A stretch of DNA of 61,759 bases. Origin: an uncultured Eubacterium sp. (GTDB lineage Bacteria > Bacillota > Clostridia > Lachnospirales > Lachnospiraceae). The notes under the pieces are model-generated. The model was given only the letters and a program-made list of their open reading frames with translations, did not search any database and was not told where the DNA came from. Within the stretch, counting starts at the first letter, position 1. Every line of letters starts with the position of its first letter. The translations under genes were made by a program, and so were the position numbers. Where the stretch lies: NCBI GenBank assembly GCA_934338065.1, contig CAKRGX010000012.1:1-61759 (forward strand), written 5' to 3'. Shown here piece after piece: positions 1-8,765 of the stretch.

Positions 1-1460
1 AATTCCGACATATCCAATCTTACCTTAATTTCGGCATCTGGAGCCTTTCGGGACAACAAAATTACAGTTTCCACATGTCCTCCCTGTGGAAACATATCGC
101 ATGCTCTCACCTTTTTCACACCATATCCCTTTTCCGCTAGAATCTTCACATCTCTCGCCAGAGTAGCCGGGTCACAGCTTACATAGACAACCTTTTTCGG
201 AGACATTTCTACAATTGTATCAAGCAGTTTTGCATCACACCCTTTACGTGGCGGATCAACAACTACCACATCCGCCTGAGAAGTTCCATTGGACACAAGA
301 TTGTCCACGACATTCTCTGCCGCACCACAATAGAACTGAACATTTGATAATCCATTTTGTCTGGCATTTTCCCTGGCATTGTCGATTGCCTCTGGGACAA
401 TCTCCACTCCGATCACTCGCCCCATGCCCTTTGCTGCCAGCTGCGAAGCTAAAAATAAAGAAATCGTGCCGATTCCACAATACAGATCCCACACCGTTTC
501 GTCCCCCTGCAAATCGGCAAACGCAAGAGCAGTCCGGTATAATTTTTCTGTCTGCACAGGATTTACCTGATAGAACGATTGTGGCGAAATGCGATAGCGC
601 ACCTCTCCAATGCAATCTTCGATAGTTTCCTCTCCCCATAGCAACTTCATATTGCGACCAAGAATCACATTCGTACGCTCGCAGTTTATATTTAAAAAAA
701 TGCTGGTCATTCCCTTGACCCTGCGCATACAATCCACAAAAAGGTCCTGTTTGGGTAAGGTTTCGCCATTAACGACAAGACATACCATGATCTGTCCGGT
801 ATAATACCCTCTCCGCACATAAATATGGCGTACCAAACCTTTGTGCGAAATTTCATCATAAGCAGATATACCTTGTTTGCGCAGAAAATGTAAAACTGTC
901 TGCACTACCTCATCAATTACCGGATGCTGTATACCACATTTTTCTGTAGCGATCAGACGATGACTGCGTCCGGCAAAAAAACCTGCTGCTGGTTTTCCTG
1001 CTGCGTCCGCACGCACAGGAAATTGCGCCTTGTTCCGATAATGCCATGGTTCTGATACTGCGCCAAGTTCTGAATGATTCATTCCAATGATCGGGAGCCA
1101 CTCAATCTCGTCCTCATTCACACCACCAAGACGGATCAGGCAGTCCCTGACCTTCTTCTCTTTAAAAATAAGCTGTCCCAGATAATCCATATGCTGGAGT
1201 GAACAGCCGCCACAAGGTCCCGCTACAGAGCACAAAGGCGCACAACGGTGCGGTGAAGATTCCACCACTTCCAGCAGATGCGCAAAGCCGTACTTCTTTT
1301 TCGTCTTCATAACAGAGGCACGTACCGTTTCCCCAACAAGCGCCCCTTTAACAAAGAAAGCATAGCCATCTACATGACCAATGCCTTCTCCATCTTTTCC
1401 CATATCATCTATTTTTATCACAATCTCTTCATTCTTTTTATAAAAAACTATACTATCCAT
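1..1460 (-). CDS. rlmD: 23S rRNA (uracil-5-)-methyltransferase RlmD/RumA family, 3' end cut by window edge
   Basis: SAM-dependent RNA uracil C5-methyltransferase; 486 codons are visible and no stop is reached, so the C-terminus lies outside the window. The N-terminus reads as a TRAM domain, followed by cysteines suited to a 4Fe-4S cluster (HRCAPLC, GPCGGC). The SAM-binding block reads DLYCGIGTISLFLA, followed by DPPRKGCD and the catalytic-cysteine block YVSCDPATLARD near 150-190, then FPQGGHVETV. The protein continues past the usual family end (APDAEIKVRLDMSE...), which matches a C-terminal extension known to me from Firmicute members. The ATG lies 20 bases downstream of the yhaM stop, so it is probably co-transcribed with yhaM. 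The exact target (U1939 or U747) is not decidable here. Confidence 0.93.
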   Translation of the reverse strand, partial: MDSIVFYKKNEEIVIKIDDMGKDGEGIGHVDGYAFFVKGALVGETVRASVMKTKKKYGFAHLLEVVESSPHRCAPLCSVAGPCGGCSLQHMDYLGQLIFKEKKVRDCLIRLGGVNEDEIEWLPIIGMNHSELGAVSEPWHYRNKAQFPVRADAAGKPAAGFFAGRSHRLIATEKCGIQHPVIDEVVQTVLHFLRKQGISAYDEISHKGLVRHIYVRRGYYTGQIMVCLVVNGETLPKQDLFVDCMRRVKGMTSIFLNINCERTNVILGRNMKLLWGEETIEDCIGEVRYRISPQSFYQVNPVQTEKLYRTALAFADLQGDETVWDLYCGIGTISLFLASQLAAKGMGRVIGVEIVPEAIDNARENARQNGLSNVQFYCGAAENVVDNLVSNGTSQADVVVVDPPRKGCDAKLLDTIVEMSPKKVVYVSCDPATLARDVKILAEKGYGVKKVRACDMFPQGGHVETVILLSRKAPDAEIKVRLDMSE

Positions 1461-1479
1461 TTATGCACACCTTTTATAT

Positions 1480-2427
1480 CTATTCTTCCAGTGAAGTTCT
1501 ACGCAGATTGCTCTCAAACATCCGATTGTAGCCAAGCCAGTCCATGTTATCCCCCGCTGCCTGAAAAATTTCTTTCATCGTCTGTAACTTAGCATCCGCA
1601 TTGTCTGCCATATGTAATGCCATAGCTTCCATGATGGCAGGAACCTTCGGCGAACCAAATTCCATCTTGCCATGATGGGATAAAATACAATGTACCAGTT
1701 CGTTTTTTAACTTAACCGGAAAGCCCGGAATCTTCGATGCCGCATCTTCCATTGCACGGGCACCAATGTAAATGTGTCCCAGCATCTGGCCATCATCGGT
1801 ATAATCATTCATTGGAAAGTCTGAAATTTCCTGAATTTTCCCCATATCGTGAAACAGTGCCGCTGTGATAAGAAGATCACGGTGAAGCATTGGATAATGC
1901 TCAGTAAAATATTGGCACATATCCGTAACACCCAGCGTATGCTCCAAAAGTCCACCCATAAAGCCGTGATGTACGCTTTTTGCTGCCGAATGTTTTTTAA
2001 AGTTCTCTGTAAATTCCTTGTCCTGTACGAAATACATTTCCAATATCTGGCGGAGATATTTGTTTTGAACACTTGCCACATATTTTAAAATAGCACTAAA
2101 CATCTCATCAATATTTTTTTCCGAACAAGGTACATAATCGGCCGGGTCATACTCTCCCTCATCACTGATGCGGACACGAGAAATATTCATTTGCAGATTC
2201 CCCTGAAAACTCGTTACCATGCCTTCACAGTGAATATAATTCATCGCTTCAAAATTAGCAATGCCATTATTTAACTCCCATATTTTTCCATCTGCCGTTC
2301 CGGTTCTGTCCTGCAAAATAAGAGAATAATAAGTCTTTCCTGCTTTTGTTTTTAATACCTGTTTCTGTTTGCACAGATAGGTTCCTGCAAATTTTTCTCC
2401 TTCTCGATAATCTTTCAAATAATTCAT
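1480..2427 (-). CDS. yhaM: 3'-5' exoribonuclease YhaM family (OB fold + HD domain)
   Basis: The 315-residue length matches YhaM. An OB-type nucleic acid binding domain fills about residues 1-100 (SLILQDRTGTADGKIWE), followed by an HD phosphohydrolase domain with HHGFMGGLLEHTLGV and LFHDMGK, whose His/Asp residues bind the catalytic metals. The family degrades RNA and single-stranded DNA from the 3' end in the cytoplasm. It sits between a secreted-protein gene (28-bp gap) and rlmD (20-bp gap), so the three leftward genes probably form one transcript. Confidence 0.93.
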   Translation of the reverse strand: MNYLKDYREGEKFAGTYLCKQKQVLKTKAGKTYYSLILQDRTGTADGKIWELNNGIANFEAMNYIHCEGMVTSFQGNLQMNISRVRISDEGEYDPADYVPCSEKNIDEMFSAILKYVASVQNKYLRQILEMYFVQDKEFTENFKKHSAAKSVHHGFMGGLLEHTLGVTDMCQYFTEHYPMLHRDLLITAALFHDMGKIQEISDFPMNDYTDDGQMLGHIYIGARAMEDAASKIPGFPVKLKNELVHCILSHHGKMEFGSPKVPAIMEAMALHMADNADAKLQTMKEIFQAAGDNMDWLGYNRMFESNLRRTSLEE

Positions 2428-2454
2428 GTCTTTTACTCCATTCCATCTTTTTAT

Positions 2455-2910
2455 TTAATAGCGCTTCGTAATTGTAACAAATGGTCCATAAACCGTTTTG
2501 CCTTTTACCTTTTTTAAAGCTCGCACTTTGAAACCATACTTCATTCCACGAACTAACATCCCCCTTTTATACTTTCGTCCTTTCATTGTCCGGACCTTAC
2601 TGTACTTTGTCTTGATCCCCCGGACAAATACCTTTGTATACACCTGATATCCACTGGCTCCGGCTGTCTTCTTCCATGTAACAGTAAATTTTTTATGACT
2701 TTTTTTCACCTTTAACCCTTTCACTTTTCCAGGTAAAAACAAGCGTGCCTCCTCATTTGCAGCACCTGCTGCCACTGCAGAGCCACTGGCAGCATTGGCA
2801 TTTCCTGTATTTTCTTCCGCCTGAATCTGCCGCTCCGGCATAAAGCCATAAGACAAACATCCCACAAATAATGCAAGAATAATCCCTAACGAAAAGCCTT
2901 TCTTTCTCAT
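2455..2910 (-). CDS. small secreted fibronectin type III-like protein
   Basis: 151 residues. The N-terminus MRKKGFSLGIILALFVGC is a signal peptide, probably cleaved after about residue 31 (RQIQA). A low-complexity Ala/Gly/Asn linker follows, then one Lys-rich fibronectin type III-like domain (VKGLKVKKSHKKFTVTWKK, then GASGYQVY). I chose the ATG at 2910 because GAGAGGGG lies at good spacing before it; a GTG 21 bases upstream has no comparable site. No enzymatic motif is visible. It is likely surface-exposed or wall-associated; the function is not known. Confidence 0.8.
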   Translation of the reverse strand: MRKKGFSLGIILALFVGCLSYGFMPERQIQAEENTGNANAASGSAVAAGAANEEARLFLPGKVKGLKVKKSHKKFTVTWKKTAGASGYQVYTKVFVRGIKTKYSKVRTMKGRKYKRGMLVRGMKYGFKVRALKKVKGKTVYGPFVTITKRY

Positions 2911-2959
2911 AATCACTGCGCCCCTCTCCACTCTCCAGATAAGTCATATTTTTATCTGT

Positions 2960-2988
2960 ATTTTAACAGAAAGCAAAACGAGTTGCAA
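2960..2988 (-). promoter_or_regulatory. promoter for the fibronectin-like secreted protein operon
   Basis: On the minus strand TTGCAA (2988-2983) and TAAAAT (2965-2960) are separated by exactly 17 bases. It lies 50 bases upstream of the ATG at 2910 and would drive the secreted protein, yhaM and rlmD. Confidence 0.6.
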
Positions 2989-3029
2989 CGGTCTGGCTAT
3001 ACAAATTACATAAGTTTGTTTTTTCTTTC

Positions 3030-3058
3030 TTGACGGCAGTTTTTTCTTATAGTAAAAT
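3030..3058 (+). promoter_or_regulatory. metK promoter
   Basis: TTGACG (3030-3035) and TAAAAT (3053-3058) with a 17-base spacer. The start of transcription should fall near 3065, leaving an 80-base leader before metK. Confidence 0.7.
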
Positions 3059-3086
3059 ATTACTGTTATACAGTTAGAAATATAAA

Positions 3087-3107
3087 GGAGGTTTCATTTA
3101 TACCTCC
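3087..3107 (+). promoter_or_regulatory. hairpin in the metK leader containing a decoy-like Shine-Dalgarno sequence
   Basis: GGAGGT (3087-3092) can pair perfectly with ACCTCC (3102-3107) across a 9-base loop. The left arm belongs to AAAGGAGGT, a full Shine-Dalgarno match, but no start codon follows at usable distance. It is not a recognisable S-box or SMK box. The role is unknown; it could be an RNA regulatory element of metK. Confidence 0.4.
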
Positions 3108-3145
3108 CTGGATAAATTTAATATAGTAAAAGAATGGAGAATATT

Positions 3146-4324
3146 ATGGGTAAGATACTTTTTACTTCTGAGTCAGTAACAGAAGGACATCCTGATAAAA
3201 TCTGTGATCAGATTTCTGATGCCGTATTAGATGCCATGCTGGAACAGGATCCAATGAGCCGCGTTGCCTGTGAAACAGCTATTACAACCGGCCTGGTATT
3301 GGTTATGGGTGAAGTAACATCCAATGCGCAGGTTGATATCCAGAAGATTGTGCGTGATACAATATGCGAAATCGGTTATGATGATACAAAAAAAGGATTC
3401 GATGGTCATCTATGCGGCGTAACGGTTGCTTTGGACAAGCAGTCCGCAGATATTGCCATGGGTGTTGATAAAGCGTTAGAAGCAAAGCTATCTGATGAGC
3501 AGATCGAATCAATTGGTGCAGGCGATCAGGGTATGATGTTTGGATATGCTACCAATGAAACAGATGAATATATGCCTTATCCAATTCATCTGGCACATAA
3601 ATTGTCACGTCAATTAACAAAAGTGCGTAAGGACGGAACGCTTCCTTATCTTCGTCCCGATGGGAAATCACAAGTTACGGTTGAGTATGATGCAGAAGGC
3701 AAACCGCTTCGTCTTGATGCCGTTGTTGTTTCCAGCCAGCATAGTGAAGATGTTTCCTGGGAACAGATTAAAGAAGACATCCGCAAACATGTGATCGACG
3801 TTGTCTTGCCAGCAGAATTGATTGATGATGAGACAAAAATATATATAAATCCTACCGGTCGTTTTGTCATCGGTGGTCCAAATGGTGACAGTGGTGTGAC
3901 TGGCCGCAAAATCATAGTAGATACCTATGGTGGATGGGCTCGTCACGGTGGCGGTGCTTTTTCCGGTAAGGATCCGACAAAAGTTGACCGCTCTGCTGCT
4001 TATGCTGCCCGCTATGTTGCAAAAAATATTGTTGCTGCCGGTTTATGTGACCGTGCAGAAGTACAGTTATCGTATGCGATCGGTGTCGCACAGCCAACTT
4101 CTGTCCGTATAGACACCTTTGGAACAGGAAAGTTAGCAGAAGAAAAATTGGTAGATATCATTAATGATAACTTTGACCTTCGTCCGGCAGGCATCATCCA
4201 GATGCTGAATCTCCGCCGTCCGATTTATAAACAGACAGCAGCCTACGGACATTTCGGCCGAAACGATCTGGATCTTCCTTGGGAAAAATTAGATAAAGCA
4301 GACATATTAAAAAAATATTTATAG
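3146..4324 (+). CDS. metK: S-adenosylmethionine synthase
   Basis: Makes S-adenosylmethionine from methionine and ATP in the cytosol. 392 residues, the usual length. Signature blocks are visible: [13 protein letters not shown] at the N-terminus, [12 protein letters not shown] near residue 115, and [19 protein letters not shown] near 265. The ATG at 3146 is preferred over the one at 3134 because GGAG lies 6-7 bases before it. A hairpin-containing leader and its own promoter lie upstream. It sits beside the sulfur and homocysteine block and consumes that pathway's product methionine, but is transcribed in the opposite direction. Confidence 0.98.
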   Translation: MGKILFTSESVTEGHPDKICDQISDAVLDAMLEQDPMSRVACETAITTGLVLVMGEVTSNAQVDIQKIVRDTICEIGYDDTKKGFDGHLCGVTVALDKQSADIAMGVDKALEAKLSDEQIESIGAGDQGMMFGYATNETDEYMPYPIHLAHKLSRQLTKVRKDGTLPYLRPDGKSQVTVEYDAEGKPLRLDAVVVSSQHSEDVSWEQIKEDIRKHVIDVVLPAELIDDETKIYINPTGRFVIGGPNGDSGVTGRKIIVDTYGGWARHGGGAFSGKDPTKVDRSAAYAARYVAKNIVAAGLCDRAEVQLSYAIGVAQPTSVRIDTFGTGKLAEEKLVDIINDNFDLRPAGIIQMLNLRRPIYKQTAAYGHFGRNDLDLPWEKLDKADILKKYL

Positions 4325-4335
4325 ACGTCTGACGT

Positions 4336-4369
4336 CCCCCAAAAGAACTATCAAACGTTTCTTTGGGGA
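4336..4369 (+). terminator. metK terminator
   Basis: CCCCAAAAGAA (from 4336) pairs with TTCTTTGGGG (to about 4367) with one bulged A. The T-rich but interrupted stretch after it runs into the tRNA gene, so some read-through into the tRNA is possible. Confidence 0.55.
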
Positions 4370-4375
4370 TTGTTT

Positions 4376-4449
4376 GTTCTCGTAGCTCAGCCGGATAGAG
4401 CGACCGCCTCCTAAGCGGTAGGTCGGAGGTTCGAATCCTCTCGGGAACG
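4376..4449 (+). tRNA. tRNA-Arg (anticodon CCT)
   Basis: A complete cloverleaf can be folded by eye. The acceptor stem GTTCTCG (4376-4382) pairs with CGGGAAC (4442-4448), the anticodon stem ACCGC/GCGGT encloses loop CTCCTAA, and the T arm contains GGTTCGAATCC. The anticodon CCT (4410-4412) reads AGG. The 3' CCA is not encoded. Confidence 0.97.
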
Positions 4450-4451
4450 CT

Positions 4452-4498
4452 AAAAACCGTTGGTTTGACACTTTTGTGTCATGTACCAACGGTTTTTT
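4452..4498. terminator. bidirectional terminator after tRNA-Arg and the Rrf2 gene
   Basis: AAAAACCGTTGGT (4452-4464) pairs with ACCAACGGTTTTTT (4485-4498), with an inner GACAC/GTGTC stem. T runs on both strands allow it to end the tRNA transcript (+) and the sulfur/haem block (-). Confidence 0.85.
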
Positions 4499-4548
4499 CA
4501 TTATATAAAATAGCACATAGCTTTTTCCAAGCACAACCTTTACCTTAC

Positions 4549-4971
4549 CTAACCTTTAATCTGCTTTTCACCATCTATTATATCCTTCAGAGTAATGCCT
4601 TCCAGATAGTCAATCACAACCTGATACAGTCCCTCATAAATCGGCAAAGTTTTACATTGCTTACACTTTTCACAGGTATTAGGCTCATCATCCATACAAC
4701 TCACCGGTGTCAGACTCCCCTCAGCACTTTCCAGAATATCTTTCACCGTGATCTGCGATAAATCCTTTGCAATCTTATATCCTCCACCATGACCTTTGTT
4801 CGATGTCAACAGCTTGCTCCGATTCAAAAAAGGAATAATCTGTTCCAGATATTTTCTTGAAATGTCCTGCCTCTCTGCAATATCCCTCAGTGTGATAAAC
4901 CCCTCCTGCTCATTCTCCGCCAGGTCTATCATTAATCTTAAAGAGTATCTTCCTCTTGTTGAAATTTTCAT
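4549..4971 (-). CDS. Rrf2 family transcriptional regulator with cysteine cluster
   Basis: 140 residues. The N-terminal winged helix begins MKISTRGRYSLRLMIDLA and its recognition region is ISRKYLEQIIPFLNRSKLL. Near residues 95-110 four cysteines are grouped (SCMDDEPNTCEKCKQCK), as in IscR/NsrR-type members that bind an Fe-S cluster. It is therefore more likely a redox or Fe-S sensing Rrf2 than a plain CymR. The ATG at 4971 is chosen because GAGGAG lies 8 bases before it. It is the last gene of the leftward sulfur/siroheme block. Its target sites were not identified. Confidence 0.88.
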   Translation of the reverse strand: MKISTRGRYSLRLMIDLAENEQEGFITLRDIAERQDISRKYLEQIIPFLNRSKLLTSNKGHGGGYKIAKDLSQITVKDILESAEGSLTPVSCMDDEPNTCEKCKQCKTLPIYEGLYQVVIDYLEGITLKDIIDGEKQIKG

Positions 4972-5034
4972 TTCTATCACTCCTCAATAGTTTTGCGTTT
5001 TATACCATCTCAGGATTAAAAATCCAAATACTGG

Positions 5035-6195
5035 CTACAATAAAATATTCCCCACTAAGATTCCTAAATAATTTCCAATCACATATCCCAGACATCCACT
5101 CAAAAGAGCTGGTCCGATCAGTTCCTCCCATCCCTTTGCGATTGCCATACTGGCCGCTGTTGTCGGACCTCCAATATTAGCATTTGAAGCAATAATAAGC
5201 ATTTTCCGGTCCATACGAAGTAATGAGCCAAAAAAGAAAGTAAACAGCATATTAAAAGCAACGATAACAAGGGCAAATACCAGCAGAAGCGGCGAGTTAC
5301 GGAGGATCTCCGACACCGAGGCCGGAGCACCGATCACAAACATAAAACAATAGATAAAAAAGGTTCCCACTTCCTGCAGACCAGATAACTTTTTCATTTG
5401 CTTTGCAAATACAGTTGCCAAAACAACCGAACAAGTAGTGATCCACAAATAACGATTGCCACATAACGTTTGCAGCGCCACAAAAAAATCATTTGATGCG
5501 GGAATTAAATCCGTAAACGTCCCCGATATCAGATCTGAAAACGCTATGATCGTAATAGACAGCGCGATTCCAGCAGACAACTTCTTTACCGATAGTGCTT
5601 TTCTTTCTTTTTCTGCATCATGGGAAATCAGTTCGTTCTGTTTATCAACAACAGTCTTTGACTTTACAGGAATTGCCAGTAACACCAGAAAATAAATCGC
5701 CATGTTCAGGTTATCGGCAATCGTTGCCGCCGATACACTTGTGCCTGATACATGAAATATTGAACTGAGAATGGCAAAATTCACACTGCCTCCAATATAA
5801 GTTCCTGTCATCATAGCTGTAAGTCCCGGCAATTCTGCAATCACACTTCTGAATAGCGCATACGATACAAAGGATCCTGCCACCGTACCAGCGGCTCCGA
5901 TTAAAAACGCCACCAGCAAGTGTCCCGATTCCCTGCATATTTTCCTCACATCTGACTGAAACAATAATAACGGCAGTGCTAAAGGCAGACAGTAATCCCA
6001 CACAAAATCATATGCCGGTGCCTTAGCCGGTATCAAATGTACATTAGAAAACAAGATTGACAACAATAATACGATAACCAATGCAGAGACCTTTGCCGCC
6101 CACCGACACCTGCCCTCCAGCCAGACACCCAGGGCTACCGTTCCGGTCATTACAGCCAATAGCAGCCAGGTATTACCTGAATCAATCAGTGACAT
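5035..6195 (-). CDS. DUF819 family integral membrane protein
   Basis: 386 residues with about ten hydrophobic segments. It resembles the DUF819 (YjcL-like) family, including the glycine-rich GTYIGGSVNFAILSSIFHVSG and ANIGGPTTAASMAIAKGW blocks, which are given here in parts. The substrate of the family is unknown to me. It lies 13 bases behind hemB and just ahead of the Rrf2 gene, so it is co-transcribed with sulfur and siroheme genes. A transport role connected with sulfur compounds is only an inference from this position. Confidence 0.8.
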   Translation of the reverse strand: MSLIDSGNTWLLLAVMTGTVALGVWLEGRCRWAAKVSALVIVLLLSILFSNVHLIPAKAPAYDFVWDYCLPLALPLLLFQSDVRKICRESGHLLVAFLIGAAGTVAGSFVSYALFRSVIAELPGLTAMMTGTYIGGSVNFAILSSIFHVSGTSVSAATIADNLNMAIYFLVLLAIPVKSKTVVDKQNELISHDAEKERKALSVKKLSAGIALSITIIAFSDLISGTFTDLIPASNDFFVALQTLCGNRYLWITTCSVVLATVFAKQMKKLSGLQEVGTFFIYCFMFVIGAPASVSEILRNSPLLLVFALVIVAFNMLFTFFFGSLLRMDRKMLIIASNANIGGPTTAASMAIAKGWEELIGPALLSGCLGYVIGNYLGILVGNILL

Positions 6196-6208
6196 AGTGA
6201 CCTTCCTT

Positions 6209-7177
6209 TCATCCGTTCTCTTTTAGCCAGCGCGCAACATCCAAAGCATGATAAGTTATGATACCAACTGCACCTGCTCGTTTTAATCCGATCATGTTCT
6301 CCATAACGATCTTCTTCTCATCGATCCAGCCATTCCCGGCAGCAGCCTTTACCATTGCATACTCGCCACTTACGTTATACGCTATAATTGGAATATTGTA
6401 GTGTAGTGAAATATCCTTGATCACATCCATATAAGCCAGCGCCGGCTTCGCAATGATGAAATCTGCCCCCTCCAGAATATCTTCTTCCACCTCGCGGAGA
6501 GCCTCTTTTCCATTTGCCGGATCCATTTGATAACTCTTCCGGTCACCAAATCCCGGTGCCGAGTGTGCGGCATCACGGAATGGACCATAATAACCCGAAG
6601 CAAACTTTGCACTATAGGATAGGATTGGGATATTGATAAATCCCTCCGCATCCAGTGCCTCACGGATTGCAGCCACACGAAGATCCATCATATCACTTGG
6701 GGCAATAATATCCGCTCCCGCTCTCGCATAACATACAGCAGCCTTCGCAAGCAGAGGCAAGGTCTCATCATTTAATACCTCTCCCTGCCCAATCAATCCA
6801 CAGTGTCCGTGTGAGGTGTACTCACACAGGCACACATCTGCGATCAGCGTAATATCCGGATAAGCCTTCCTGATCACCCGGATTGCTTTAGGAATAATGC
6901 CATTGTCATCGTATGCACCACTGCCTGCCTCATCTTTATGCTCCGGTATGCCAAATAACAATAATGTGTGAATTCCAAGATTCACAGCCTTTTCAACTTC
7001 TTCTATGATCCGTTCCAGTGAAAATTGATAGATTCCCGGCATCGACGTAATGGGATTTTTCACATTCTTTTCTTCTGTAACAAATAACGGATAGATGAGT
7101 TCATCAACGGACAAACGATTCTCCCTTACTAAACTTCTTATCATTTCATTCTTTCGTAATCTTCTTGTTCTATTCAT
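6209..7177 (-). CDS. hemB: delta-aminolevulinic acid dehydratase (porphobilinogen synthase)
   Basis: Condenses two 5-aminolevulinate molecules to porphobilinogen. 322 residues. Zinc-site cysteines appear in ADVCLCEYTSHGHCG, and the Schiff-base lysines in SYSAKFASGYYGPF and IIAKPALAYMD. The ATG at 7177 is chosen because GGAG lies 7 bases before it. It belongs to the run hemC, cobA-hemD, hemB. The products needed further upstream, glutamyl-tRNA reductase and the aminomutase, are not encoded in this window. Confidence 0.97.
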   Translation of the reverse strand: MNRTRRLRKNEMIRSLVRENRLSVDELIYPLFVTEEKNVKNPITSMPGIYQFSLERIIEEVEKAVNLGIHTLLLFGIPEHKDEAGSGAYDDNGIIPKAIRVIRKAYPDITLIADVCLCEYTSHGHCGLIGQGEVLNDETLPLLAKAAVCYARAGADIIAPSDMMDLRVAAIREALDAEGFINIPILSYSAKFASGYYGPFRDAAHSAPGFGDRKSYQMDPANGKEALREVEEDILEGADFIIAKPALAYMDVIKDISLHYNIPIIAYNVSGEYAMVKAAAGNGWIDEKKIVMENMIGLKRAGAVGIITYHALDVARWLKENG

Positions 7178-7220
7178 ACTAATCTCCATTCCTCAGATAT
7201 AACAAATAATAGCTTTATTC

Positions 7221-8765
7221 TTACAAAAGGTCTATCAGTCCCCTGTAACTTGCCGTTTTTGCTTCGATGTATGACCGGTTTGTTTCTTTCCTTATCATCT
7301 CAGAACACTTCGGTCCGATCGAATAAATCTTTTCCGGAAGCACTCCGCCGGATATCTGCACAATACGTTTTACCGATGACCCACTGGTAAAAAAGATGCC
7401 ATCATAAGTCTCCCAGTCCATTTCGTCGTACTTGTGATCCTCCTGTTCCAAGGCATTTTCATAACAGACAACTTTTTGATAATCATACAGCGTACCCAGA
7501 TCTTCTTCTAACTGCTCATTTGATTCTTTTGCCCCAAACAAGGTTATCCTGATACGCTCAGGCTGTTCCTTCGTATGTCTGAGCGTCTCGATAAGACATT
7601 TGCCAAGTTCTCTGCCTGTCTGCTTATCCGGCATAAGATCCGGCTGCAAAGCAGTCTTCGCCAGCGCTTCTCCTGTTTTTTTACCTACTACCGCAATTTT
7701 GGCATGAGATATGGCACGCAGATCCAGACCATTTTCTTTTAAATTCCATAAAAATGCATTGACACCATTCTGACTGGTAAATAAAAGCCAATCCGAACGA
7801 AGACTTTCAAACAATAAATCTCTTTCTATCCGGATGGGGATGATCTCTCCCACCTTAATAGAACATAGTTGTGCTCCCTGCTCACGAAGTTCCGTCTCCA
7901 GCTCTGAATCAAAATGCTCCCGTTTTTTCATCGGAATTACACCCTGATCGTAAGAAAAGGCAAACCTCTCAATAAAGGGGACGAGATATCTTTTCCCAAA
8001 CAGGGGTCTGGATTCATAAAAATTCAATTTTTCAGAAAGCATTACAACCTTTCCCACCACAATAATTGCCGGAGAGGTAAGTCCTTCTTTTATCACAAGA
8101 TCGTAAATATTACTCAATGTTCCCACTACCTTTTTCTGTCTGGCTGTCGTTCCATTAGAAATAACAGCAGCCGGCGTATTGGCATCTCTCCCTGCTGCCA
8201 TCAGTCCGCAGGCAATTTCCTCTGTATGCGCCAGTCCCATTAAAAACAGGTAAGTAATCGCCTCATCCTGCATTTCCGTATAATCAATATCCGCCGGTTT
8301 ATCTTTTCTGCTGTGTGCCGTTACTACCTGAAAACCTTTTGATAACCCGCGATGCGTGATCGGAATTCCGGCATCCTCCAAAGCAGCAATAACGGAACTG
8401 ATCCCCGGCACGACTTCGACCGGAATATTTTTTTCTTTTAAAAAAAGTGCTTCTTCTCCTCCCCTGCCAAACACATAAGGATCACCGCCTTTGAGGCGGA
8501 CTATCAGCCTATATTTCTCTGCCATATCTGCCAGAAGCACATTGATGTCTTCCTGTTTCATCGTATGGTGGTGATTTTCTTTTCCAACATAGATCAGCTC
8601 ACACTCTTTTTTTGCATAAGCTAACAGCTCACTCGCTGCGAGCCGGTCATACACAATGCACTCTGCCTGTTCTATATATTCTTTTCCCCGCAGTGTCAAT
8701 AATTGTGGATCACCAGGACCTGCGCCAACTAAAACTACTTTTCCTCTCATCTCATCAAACCTCAT
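7221..8765 (-). CDS. cobA-hemD: uroporphyrinogen-III C-methyltransferase fused to uroporphyrinogen-III synthase
   Basis: 514 residues with two enzymes in one chain. Residues 1-245 are the SAM-dependent methyltransferase (VVLVGAGPGDPQLLTLRG at the start, VVPGISSVIAALEDAGIPIT in the middle), which makes precorrin-2. Residues about 260-514 are HemD, which closes hydroxymethylbilane to uroporphyrinogen III (LLFTSQNGVNAF, FFTSGSSVKR). The fusion commits tetrapyrrole flow to the siroheme/corrin branch. The start overlaps the end of hemC; an ATG at 8750 is also possible. Confidence 0.95.
   Translation of the reverse strand: MRFDEMRGKVVLVGAGPGDPQLLTLRGKEYIEQAECIVYDRLAASELLAYAKKECELIYVGKENHHHTMKQEDINVLLADMAEKYRLIVRLKGGDPYVFGRGGEEALFLKEKNIPVEVVPGISSVIAALEDAGIPITHRGLSKGFQVVTAHSRKDKPADIDYTEMQDEAITYLFLMGLAHTEEIACGLMAAGRDANTPAAVISNGTTARQKKVVGTLSNIYDLVIKEGLTSPAIIVVGKVVMLSEKLNFYESRPLFGKRYLVPFIERFAFSYDQGVIPMKKREHFDSELETELREQGAQLCSIKVGEIIPIRIERDLLFESLRSDWLLFTSQNGVNAFLWNLKENGLDLRAISHAKIAVVGKKTGEALAKTALQPDLMPDKQTGRELGKCLIETLRHTKEQPERIRITLFGAKESNEQLEEDLGTLYDYQKVVCYENALEQEDHKYDEMDWETYDGIFFTSGSSVKRIVQISGGVLPEKIYSIGPKCSEMIRKETNRSYIEAKTASYRGLIDLL

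Noticed and set aside
256..732. Minus-strand 158-codon frame inside rlmD
   Set aside because: Out of frame with rlmD, whose true frame is proven by conserved motifs on both sides.
3060..3145. Known SAM riboswitch (S-box, SAM-II or SMK) before metK
   Set aside because: No match to any of these consensus patterns could be seen; only the hairpin is reported.
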